Shown here: one piece after another, positions 1 to 5,399 of the stretch
Position numbering within the stretch: position 1 is the first letter of the stretch
How the letters are laid out: each line of letters starts with the position of its first letter
NCBI GenBank assembly: GCA_002428205.1
Contig: DIUH01000244.1
Location: 144-7,507 of the forward strand
From: Planctomycetaceae bacterium UBA6163
GTDB taxonomy: Bacteria > Planctomycetota > Planctomycetia > Pirellulales > Pirellulaceae
DNA: 7,364 nucleotides
Reading direction: 5' to 3'
Notes under the pieces: generated by a model
Seen by the model: only the letters and a program-made list of their open reading frames with translations
Database searches by the model: none
Told to the model about the DNA's origin: nothing
Translations under genes and position numbers: made by a program

Positions 1-404
1 ATCCGGAAGACCGTTGTCGCTGGAAGTTGCGACTGTTGCGGCCGTTGTACGAGCGAGGGTTAACGGCGGAGGAAGTCAGAAAACTGTTCCGCGTTTTGGA
101 CTGGATGTTACAATTGCCCGCAGAGATTGAGTTAGATTTTCGTCAGCAACTTGAACAGGTGGAACAGGAGCGACACATGCCATACATCACATCGATCGAG
201 CGAATGGCAATCGAAAAGGGCCGTGAGGAAGGCCGCGAAGCAGGTCTTCTTGCAGGGAAGATCCAGATTCTGCAACGAATTTTTTCGGAACCCGTTGAGA
301 GCGACGAAGCATTATTGGGGCAAACGACCGAGCAACTGGCCAGCAAACTGGATGACCTGCAGCAGCGTTTTGAGACTGGCAACTCGGCCAATGGGCCTCT
401 CTAG
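1..404 (+). CDS. Rpn-family recombination-promoting nuclease/putative transposase, C-terminal part (5' end outside window)
   Basis: The reading frame is open from the left edge (first full codon at position 3, residues PEDRCRWK) to a TAG at 402-404, so about 133 C-terminal residues are visible. The pattern is that of the C-terminal half of Rpn/PD-(D/E)XK 'transposase-like' proteins: an RWKLRLLRPLYERG helix, LFRVLDWMLQLP, an acidic helix ending in QERHMPYITSIERMAIEKG, then the charged GREEGREAG linker and a final helical segment (LLGQTTEQLASKLDDLQQRF). The nuclease catalytic motifs would lie upstream, outside the window. Members of this family promote RecA-independent recombination through endonuclease activity in E. 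coli; activity here cannot be judged. An internal TTG at 27 is not the start, because family sequence continues upstream of it. The gene converges on the truncated gene to its right and shares its stop tetranucleotide. Family assignment is fairly sure; integrity is unknown. Confidence 0.82.
   Translation, partial: PEDRCRWKLRLLRPLYERGLTAEEVRKLFRVLDWMLQLPAEIELDFRQQLEQVEQERHMPYITSIERMAIEKGREEGREAGLLAGKIQILQRIFSEPVESDEALLGQTTEQLASKLDDLQQRFETGNSANGPL
401..404. other. Convergent overlapping stop codons in a CTAG palindrome
   Basis: The tetranucleotide CTAG supplies TAG on the plus strand (402-404, end of the Rpn-family gene) and TAG on the minus strand (complement of 401-403, end of the pyruvyl transferase fragment). 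The two reading frames end against each other with no intergenic space and no room for a separate terminator. Confidence 0.9.
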
Positions 405-685
405 TCGCCACGCCCGACCTTGCGCCCGATGACGATCGCTGGGTGAGGTGAAATATGAAAACCGAAGTAGACCGGCAGAACATTGGATGATGGCGGCCAG
501 TGATGTGCGAACTTCGCAAACCAGCCATTCATAATCACCACAATCTTGTGTGGTCCAAAGACGTTACTGAGCGAATCTCGGTCCACCCGTCCATCCAGCC
601 GAGTCAAGTGCTGCTCCGCCGCCAACGACTGAATCTCATCGCCGATGTTTGCGGAGACGGAATATTTGAAGGAGCAGTGATGCAT
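401..685 (-). pseudogene. Truncated polysaccharide pyruvyl transferase-type protein (N-terminal fragment)
   Basis: From the ATG at 685 this frame encodes about 94 residues. It carries landmarks of the N-terminus of polysaccharide pyruvyl transferase-family proteins: an FKYSVS beta strand, NIGDEIQSLAAEQHL, a VDRDSL segment, the strand IVVIMNGWF, then HHWPPSS and VYFGFHIS. Family members transfer ketal-linked pyruvate to surface polysaccharides and are usually around 300 residues or more. Here family-like sequence stops at about 449 and is followed by an unrelated tail (PHPAIVIGRKVGRGD) up to the TAG. Roughly two thirds of the protein is therefore missing, including the C-terminal nucleotide-sugar/phosphoenolpyruvate-type lobe. 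The frame is open up to 748, but residues upstream of 685 do not resemble the family and start at a poor codon, so I chose 685. No clear Shine-Dalgarno site precedes it. It is most likely a gene cut by a rearrangement. Family recognition is by eye. Confidence 0.65.
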
Positions 686-816
686 TATAGAGATGCACAA
701 TAGGCAAACGACCGTACAAACTACCGTGAACTCTTTAGTTTGCGACACAAACCGCTCGCTTTTGTCTACTGTAATCCGGGTTCGGGTTCTGGATAAAACG
801 GCAATGACGGCTTTTC
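686..816. other. Intergenic stretch, no feature recognised
   Basis: These 131 bp lie between the pyruvyl transferase fragment and the lipoprotein gene, both on the minus strand. A TATAAT-like hexamer (minus strand, 684-689) overlaps the downstream ATG and lacks a matching -35, so I do not call it a promoter. No strong hairpin followed by a T run was seen. Confidence 0.4.
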
Positions 817-1224
817 TTACTCGCTTTCGTCAAGTGAGTTAAGCAAACGTTCCGACTTAATCTTGCGCGCATCAATAAAAACTTCTCGTCCATCGATAGC
901 ATAGATATGGCGACTAAACAATTCGCCGTTGACATCTTGGTTGTTACTGCTGCCAACATACCCGGCGTTAAACTTGATCGGCAGGGCGTGTTCCAAAGCC
1001 ACGTCTGGCGGGAGCTCCACTTCAACGGGAATACCACCAAAGTCAACCATTGAATAGAATTGCTTTGGCGGTGTGCTTTCCGATGCAGGTTCAGGGCGTT
1101 TCGACTGAGTCACCTCCTGTTGTTGACAAGCACACATCATTGGAACCGAAAGTACCAAGTAGATGCAGCTACGGATTCGTCGGGCAATTACCTTTTTCAG
1201 GGGTCGGTTGCGTGTATTGAGCAT
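817..1224 (-). CDS. Small putative lipoprotein, function unknown
   Basis: Starting at the ATG at 1224 this gives about 135 residues. The N-terminus looks like a signal sequence: a basic n-region (NTRNRPLKKVIARRIRS), a short hydrophobic core (CIYLVLSVPMM), then CAC followed by QQQ, where Cys33 could be the lipidated residue (MCA|C is a non-canonical lipobox). A Lys/Pro/Glu/Ser-rich linker (about residues 40-53) leads to a compact domain containing FGGIPVEVELPPDV, FNAGYVGSS and HIYAIDGREVFIDARKI. The frame remains open to an ATG at 1275 with an AGGA 10 bp upstream. I prefer 1224 because AGGTG sits 4 bp before it and it places the basic region at the extreme N-terminus. Either start overlaps the upstream ORF (by 56 or 107 bp), suggesting translational coupling or that the upstream frame is decayed. 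I do not recognise the family. Confidence 0.55.
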   Translation of the reverse strand: MLNTRNRPLKKVIARRIRSCIYLVLSVPMMCACQQQEVTQSKRPEPASESTPPKQFYSMVDFGGIPVEVELPPDVALEHALPIKFNAGYVGSSNNQDVNGELFSRHIYAIDGREVFIDARKIKSERLLNSLDESE

Positions 1225-1810
1225 CTTGCACCTGATACATGCTTTTAAAGCCGGTAAATAAGTCGTGTTCGTCATAATTATAGTTTCCTACTGTATTGTC
1301 TGTTTCAACGCCGGTACGCTCTCGGGAAATGTAGAGCTGATAGGATATTTCAGCATGTGTTCGCCAGCGGTTTAGGAATGCTTGTAATTTCTGTTTCGCA
1401 GCGCCTGGCATGTTCATGCACAAGCTGATGCCGCCCATCGCCACGTTCTTTAGCGGCTCGAGAAAAGCTGCATATCCCCGGCGAAAGTATTCAACTCGAT
1501 TATTTTCGTGTTCCAAAATGGCATCGTAACCGGAATGCATAAATTCTGTGCCAACTCCATCCGATGGCAAATGAGTAACCACGTCAACTTTAAAGTACTC
1601 AGCGCTCGTTATAACTGCGCAGTAACAATATCCGTTCTTCCAAGTTAGGAAGCTATCGTGGCCTATCAAGGTAGGACTACTTCCTCTGGTTAACGCCCAA
1701 CTTCCTGGCCCGCCAGTTTCTCGTATCCATGCTAGTGTCTGAAAATCCGTTGTCGTAGAAAATCCACTTTCCTCTGAAGCAGAGTCCCCATGTTGCCAAC
1801 ATTGTACCAA
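1169..1810 (-). CDS. Unrecognised protein with a zincin-like HENNR motif; start uncertain, possibly a gene remnant
   Basis: The frame encodes up to 213 residues that look genuinely coding: aromatic-rich strands such as GGPGSWALTRGSS, HDSFLTWKNGYCYCAVITS and FKVDVVTHLPSDG, then helix AILEHENNRVEYFRRGYAAF and a long amphipathic segment (KQKLQAFLNRWRTHAEISYQ). The HENNR at residues 101-105 sits where HExxH metallopeptidases have their zinc helix, but the second His is Arg, so a catalytic zinc site is doubtful. There is also a C-x-C at residues 62-64 and a further Cys131. The only start near the 5' end is a TTG at 1810, two codons after an in-frame TAG (1814-1816); the first ATG would be at residue 91 and would remove the conserved-looking first half. 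No signal peptide is visible in this frame. It may be a 5'-truncated secreted protein. Its 3' end overlaps the lipoprotein ORF. No family is claimed. Confidence 0.5.
   Translation of the reverse strand: MVQCWQHGDSASEESGFSTTTDFQTLAWIRETGGPGSWALTRGSSPTLIGHDSFLTWKNGYCYCAVITSAEYFKVDVVTHLPSDGVGTEFMHSGYDAILEHENNRVEYFRRGYAAFLEPLKNVAMGGISLCMNMPGAAKQKLQAFLNRWRTHAEISYQLYISRERTGVETDNTVGNYNYDEHDLFTGFKSMYQVQDAQYTQPTPEKGNCPTNP
1229..1233 (-). promoter_or_regulatory. Candidate ribosome binding site for the lipoprotein ORF
   Basis: AGGTG on the minus strand, 4 bp before the ATG at 1224. It is used here to favour 1224 over the longer start at 1275, which has its own AGGA at 1286-1289. Both sites lie inside the 3' part of the upstream ORF. 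Confidence 0.4.
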
Positions 1811-1835
1811 GGACTAAGTTAGTCGAGTTGTCGTC

Positions 1836-2285
1836 CTAGAACTCGTTTGCGACGCTCTGCGAAAAGTTTAAGTTCGAAGAACTTGGTACTCCTGCTGGAA
1901 CGCAGCTTGCTAACGGAGTTGGCCCGCTGCTAGGCGAAGGTGTCGGTTCGTACGTTGGTGACGGATACGGTTCGTAACTCGGTGATGGCGACGGGATATA
2001 CGTTGGTGATGGCGTTGGTTCGTAACTGGGCGATGGAATGAATGAGAAGCTGGGCGATGCCGATGGATCGATGCTGCTGCTTGCGCTGGCCGCAAAAGTG
2101 TTAACCGGGTCGGACCAATCGTAGTCGTACGGTTTTGACTCGACAGTCGGTTGCGGCGATCCGCTGGCAGTTGACATGGTGGCCGCAAGGCGTGCCATCG
2201 CTAGGCTCGCATCATCGGGCGTCAGCCATCCGCCTGTTGCGACGTAGCCGGGACCAACCCGGCCATCGCCAATCGCAGCGGACAA
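1836..2285 (-). CDS. Pro/Ser/Tyr-rich repeat ORF, hypothetical, likely a fragment
   Basis: This is a 149-codon frame starting at a TTG (2285) two codons after an in-frame TAG; a possible internal ATG corresponds to residue 30 (MARLAATMSTASG). Residues 1-70 are of mixed composition (GGWLTPDDASLAMARL, PYDYDWSDPVNTF). Residues 74-121 are six imperfect 8-residue units of the PSPSYEPT/PSPTYIPS type, followed by a short tail ending SQSVANEF. Such Pro/Ser/Thr-rich stretches are usual in extracellular linkers or stalks, but no signal peptide or membrane segment is present in the frame. It lies 25 bp before the HENNR ORF in a different frame. The two could be pieces of one former secreted protein (linker plus domain), although a single frameshift would not join them because stops intervene in both frames. 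Coding status is supported mainly by the in-frame 24-bp repeat period. Confidence 0.4.
   Translation of the reverse strand: MSAAIGDGRVGPGYVATGGWLTPDDASLAMARLAATMSTASGSPQPTVESKPYDYDWSDPVNTFAASASSSIDPSASPSFSFIPSPSYEPTPSPTYIPSPSPSYEPYPSPTYEPTPSPSSGPTPLASCVPAGVPSSSNLNFSQSVANEF
1923..2066 (-). repeat. Six tandem 24-bp units encoding 8-residue Pro/Ser repeats
   Basis: Units lie at 1923-1946, 1947-1970, 1971-1994, 1995-2018, 2019-2042 and 2043-2066. The best-kept core on the plus strand is TTCGTAACT(C/G)GG(T/C)GATGG. Alternate units resemble each other more than neighbours do (for example 1971-1994 and 2019-2042 both begin TTCGTAACT), suggesting duplication of a 48-bp pair. On the minus strand the units read in frame as PSASPSFS, FIPSPSYE, PTPSPTYI, PSPSPSYE, PYPSPTYE and PTPSPSSG. 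The period is a multiple of three, so copy number could vary without frameshift. Confidence 0.85.
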
Positions 2286-2333
2286 AGCCTAGGGTTCGGT
2301 ACCCTGATGCACCCGATAACGATGCATGGATTC
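2286..2333. other. Short gap after the cyanophycinase gene; weak hairpin only
   Basis: This 48-bp gap holds a 5-bp inverted repeat AGGGT/ACCCT (2291-2295 and 2301-2305) with a 5-base loop. It lies downstream of the minus-strand cyanophycinase stop but has no T run, so it is not called a terminator. Confidence 0.3.
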
Positions 2334-4088
2334 TTAGTTCTCAATCAACTCTAACGTCTTTAAATCGATCGATTGCCCCGTTTCGACTGTTCGATAAAGT
2401 CGTTTCGGATCATCAACATCGCTCGAACCTTCTATTCCTTCGGTGATAGAAGATTTGATTGATTCGCTCGAAGTAAAGTGCGCCGCCCCTCGGCCAATCA
2501 CGTCGGCGCGGCTCTTCGTCACCACGATCGCCGTCGCTTCGTCAATGCCAACGCCCAGCATCTGGCGATGACGCTCGACCACGGGTATTAGATCCGGAAA
2601 ACGATTGCGCTGAGCAAAATGTTGGTCAATTGCGACTCCTGGCAAAAACGCAAACCCGCGTTCATAGCCTTCGGCCATCATCACAAAGTTGCCCAGCGGA
2701 TGGCCACGTACTAAGTATTCGCCTTGAATCGTGGCACCGGCCGAAGATCCGCCGATCACGCCACCTCGACGTAAGACGTCATGGAACAGGTCAACAGCGT
2801 CTGTATTCTCATAAGCGTCAACAAAATTCCACTGTCGGCCTCCGTCAAACCAAACTCCGGTTGCCTGCTTGATCGCCTGGCGAAACTCTTCACTGGCCAC
2901 TTCCTCGGTTCGGCTCTGCGGCAACATAGTCACGCTTTTTACGCCAGCAGCGGTCAAAAAACGCGGCGCCCTTTGTCGCATTGCCTCCTCTCGCGGCACC
3001 GCAGTTGGCAGGACCACAATTCTCGCTTCGGCGCCGCCAGCGAGTTCAACAAATCGATCGACAATATCCTTGGGCATGCCACCGCCACCGACAATCACTA
3101 GCGATCCGCTGGGGACGTGTCGCACTTCGCCGCTCGGCTTGCCTGGATCGATTCCCGAGGCACGCCACCGAGCCGCACGTCGCAGTTGAGTCAAATCGGC
3201 ACGCGATTGTTTGGGCATCTTCTGGACAACTTCGTCGCGTTCGGCCGACTCCGCAGTATCAGAAGATTCATCTGAAACCTTTGCCAGGACGATCGTCGCC
3301 GCTCCCATTCCAACGACATCGACATTGCGTCCTTTAACAATCACGGCGGTTGCTTCGTCGATCCCTAATCCGAACCGCTGCGGATTCTGGGCGATCGCCG
3401 CTCTCAACCGCTCGACACGATTCCGCTCGGTAAAGTGTTGATCGATGATGCCATCGGGCAACAGGTCGAACCCGATCGCCATTTCGGGCTTGTCTTTACC
3501 CGAGGCGATCATCTGTTTGGTCATGATCGCCGCGCCCGCCGACGTGCCGCCGATCACACCACCGCGATCGAGCAATTCCTGCAGCGCCGTTTCAACATCG
3601 GTTCCGGCATAAGCTTGGGCGATTCGCGATTGCTGGCCCCCAGAAATCCAAACACCACCACAGCGGCGAATCTTAGCGATCAAGTCAGCCTGCGTTGCTG
3701 CGTTAGACTCGGCAGAAGTCGGTGCTAGAACTTCCTCGATGCCAAGCTTTTTCAACCACGCGGTCGCTTTCGCGATCGCGGCTTCAGGATTGTCGGACGC
3801 CGTTGGCAAAATCAGAACCGGCTTTTTCGAATCGCTTGTCGTTTCGATCGCTGTGGCGAACTGCTGCTGCGCTTCGTCGGGAATCGTGCCGCCCCCGCAA
3901 ATCACCAAGGTGCCGCGAATCCCCTCCTGATAAAGCCTTTCCCGGATCAACGAGTCGCCTCGCGAAATCTCCTTGACGATAACCGCATCGGTTTTACTCG
4001 AATCATCAGCGAACACAATCGCCGCTTGGCTCAGCGCCGCAGCAGCCATCAGCCCAACCGATAAGATCAACGTACGCAGGATGGACAT
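2334..4088 (-). CDS. Exported protein with two tandem cyanophycinase (peptidase S51) domains
   Basis: The ATG at 4088 gives 584 residues and a good signal peptide (MSILR, hydrophobic core LILSVGLMAAAAL, likely cleavage after VFA at residue 27); the frame is open 19 codons further up, but those are not needed. Domain 1 (about residues 58-272) starts with LVICGGG and carries GGTSAG (Ser183), DQHFTERNR (His218) and GIDEATA (Glu245). Domain 2 (about 329-540) starts with LVIVGGGG and carries GGSSAG (Ser449), DQHFAQRNR (His490) and GIDEATA (Glu517). Both therefore keep the Ser-His-Glu triad of the family, and the His-Glu spacing is 27 in each, as I recall for Synechocystis CphB. Family enzymes cleave cyanophycin (poly-Asp with Arg side chains) into beta-Asp-Arg dipeptides. 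Single-domain enzymes are about 270 residues, so this is a duplication with a charged linker (273-328). The segment before the nucleophile differs: ISGGQQSRIAQAY in domain 1, FDGGRQWNFVDAY in domain 2. The substrate may be external cyanophycin or another isopeptide; no cyanophycin synthetase is in the window. Gene lies 68 bp after the membrane-anchored protein. Confidence 0.9.
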   Translation of the reverse strand: MSILRTLILSVGLMAAAALSQAAIVFADDSSKTDAVIVKEISRGDSLIRERLYQEGIRGTLVICGGGTIPDEAQQQFATAIETTSDSKKPVLILPTASDNPEAAIAKATAWLKKLGIEEVLAPTSAESNAATQADLIAKIRRCGGVWISGGQQSRIAQAYAGTDVETALQELLDRGGVIGGTSAGAAIMTKQMIASGKDKPEMAIGFDLLPDGIIDQHFTERNRVERLRAAIAQNPQRFGLGIDEATAVIVKGRNVDVVGMGAATIVLAKVSDESSDTAESAERDEVVQKMPKQSRADLTQLRRAARWRASGIDPGKPSGEVRHVPSGSLVIVGGGGMPKDIVDRFVELAGGAEARIVVLPTAVPREEAMRQRAPRFLTAAGVKSVTMLPQSRTEEVASEEFRQAIKQATGVWFDGGRQWNFVDAYENTDAVDLFHDVLRRGGVIGGSSAGATIQGEYLVRGHPLGNFVMMAEGYERGFAFLPGVAIDQHFAQRNRFPDLIPVVERHRQMLGVGIDEATAIVVTKSRADVIGRGAAHFTSSESIKSSITEGIEGSSDVDDPKRLYRTVETGQSIDLKTLELIEN

Positions 4089-4156
4089 CGCATGAGGCCT
4101 GGGGCGAGTGGGTGAACAGTTTTGATCGGCACGAAGCAGACACAATGTACCCGATT

Positions 4157-5377
4157 CTAACCGTTTGTGATGATCGCGAACTGATCCAGCAGACTTTGGA
4201 ACGTGACCCGATCTTTTTCCGAACCGGTTTTTGTCAGCTTCATGATGGTATCGTAACTGATCACACCGCTGCTTCGCAGACGAATCCCAGTGACAACGGG
4301 CTTTGCCGGATAGAGTCCCATCAAGATAAAGTTGTCAAATCGAATCGACGCTGAAATCGTCGGCAGTGGATCTTGGATGACCGAATCGGTGTCCGTTACC
4401 AGTCGGTGAAGGTTCTGGCGCGAGTTCGTGGTCGCAAAGACTTCCAGCTTAGGTAATTTATCTGGGGAAGATTCGGCAAGGTGTAAGAAAAGCAGCTCCG
4501 TGACATCCTTTGGCTTGGCACTTACCAGGCCATCTTTCTGAGTCGAATCGACATAGCGAAACGCCATCACCAAAGTTCGTCCGTCGGCGTTAGCCCCTTC
4601 GCGCAGCACACCGATCGCACGAAACTTTCCAATCGCCTCTTCGATTAACGGTTCCGCTTTGATGGTCGATGTCGGGTAAGCGATCTGATAAAACGCCGCA
4701 CGGCAATCGGTGCCGAAATAAGCGTTCCCTTTTTCATCTTGAAACACGATCGGCTCGATCGCCAAACGATGCTGTATCAAATACTCGCGAATCGCGCCCG
4801 CTGATGCGGTTGGCAACTTCAAGTCCGCGGCACTATCGATTTCCAATCCGACGGTAACGGCCGCCATCCGCCCCATCACACCTCGCCGGCCAAGCGGTAA
4901 ACGGCTCAGCGGTGGCTTGACCGCAGTCTCAGCCAGCAGCAACTTGCAAGCGAAATCTTTGGATTGGTTAAAGGCACGATTGATCTGCGACTCTTGCCAT
5001 GGCACTTCAATAATCGAATGAATCTGATCAATGGTCGGTGTCGCTCCCATCACCCCAACGACTAATCTGCCACCATCGCCGCCGGACAAACTCGCCGAAT
5101 CGGGCGTGCCGTAAGATTCTTTTTCGACGCCGGACTCGCTCTCCGATTCGGATGTTTCGCTACCCTCTAGGGCATTTGTGGCAGATTCTTTCGGTTCTTG
5201 CGGCGTCGACGAATCTTCCGCCTGATCGATGCCAGCGCCACCTTCCTCGATAATCCGTTTCAAATCAGCGGGCAGTGTCCCCCAGCTTAATCCGTCGATC
5301 TTTTCGACGGCGATCATGGCTACGATCGCCAGCAACACAAACGCCGAGAGGAATTTGAGAATAGTATTTGTGGTCAT
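4157..5377 (-). CDS. Membrane-anchored protein of unknown function with acidic linker
   Basis: The ATG at 5377 gives 406 residues. The frame is open to a TTG at 5413, but that would overlap the previous gene and put 12 polar residues before the membrane segment, so 5377 is preferred. Residues about 6-24 (ILKFLSAFVLLAIVAMIAV) form one membrane segment or uncleaved signal anchor. Residues about 50-100 are an acidic Ser/Glu/Thr linker (SETSESESESG). The rest (about 103-406) is a soluble alpha/beta-looking domain beginning RLVVGVMGATPTIDQIH, with PPLSRLPLGRRGVMGRMAAV, YFGTDCRAAFYQIAYPTS and a C-terminal stretch with IRLRSSGVISYDTIMKL. The topology predicts a single-pass protein facing outside the cytoplasm. 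It begins 22 bp after the acyltransferase stop and precedes the cyanophycinase gene, so co-transcription is likely. No clear Shine-Dalgarno site. I do not recognise the family and see no catalytic motif. Confidence 0.85.
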   Translation of the reverse strand: MTTNTILKFLSAFVLLAIVAMIAVEKIDGLSWGTLPADLKRIIEEGGAGIDQAEDSSTPQEPKESATNALEGSETSESESESGVEKESYGTPDSASLSGGDGGRLVVGVMGATPTIDQIHSIIEVPWQESQINRAFNQSKDFACKLLLAETAVKPPLSRLPLGRRGVMGRMAAVTVGLEIDSAADLKLPTASAGAIREYLIQHRLAIEPIVFQDEKGNAYFGTDCRAAFYQIAYPTSTIKAEPLIEEAIGKFRAIGVLREGANADGRTLVMAFRYVDSTQKDGLVSAKPKDVTELLFLHLAESSPDKLPKLEVFATTNSRQNLHRLVTDTDSVIQDPLPTISASIRFDNFILMGLYPAKPVVTGIRLRSSGVISYDTIMKLTKTGSEKDRVTFQSLLDQFAIITNG

Positions 5378-5399
5378 GTGATTTACATGGTTTGGACTG

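Noticed and set aside
684..689. TATAAT hexamer on the minus strand as a -10 promoter element
   Set aside because: It overlaps the ATG of the fragment, would place the transcript start inside the coding region, and has no -35-like hexamer at 16-18 bp.
735..1046. Minus-strand 103-codon ORF
   Set aside because: It overlaps the lipoprotein frame in another phase, and its Ser/Arg/Leu-rich sequence has no domain character.
1923..2066. CRISPR array
   Set aside because: The repeats are contiguous 24-bp units without spacers, and they encode a Pro/Ser repeat in frame.
1910..2188. His/Arg-rich 92-codon frame on the minus strand
   Set aside because: It is the out-of-frame reading of the 24-bp repeats; its composition is a by-product of the Pro/Ser frame.
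2291..2305. AGGGT/ACCCT hairpin as terminator of the cyanophycinase transcript
   Set aside because: The stem is only 5 bp and no T run follows on the minus strand.
2135..2446. Plus-strand 103-codon ORF spanning the gap at 2286-2333
   Set aside because: It lies antisense to the repeat ORF and the end of the cyanophycinase gene, and its Arg/Ser/His-rich composition is typical of a shadow frame.
3391..3398. HIP1-like octamer as evidence for a cyanobacterial source
   Set aside because: The genes and their layout do not look cyanobacterial, and the octamers are part of a general CGATCG excess.
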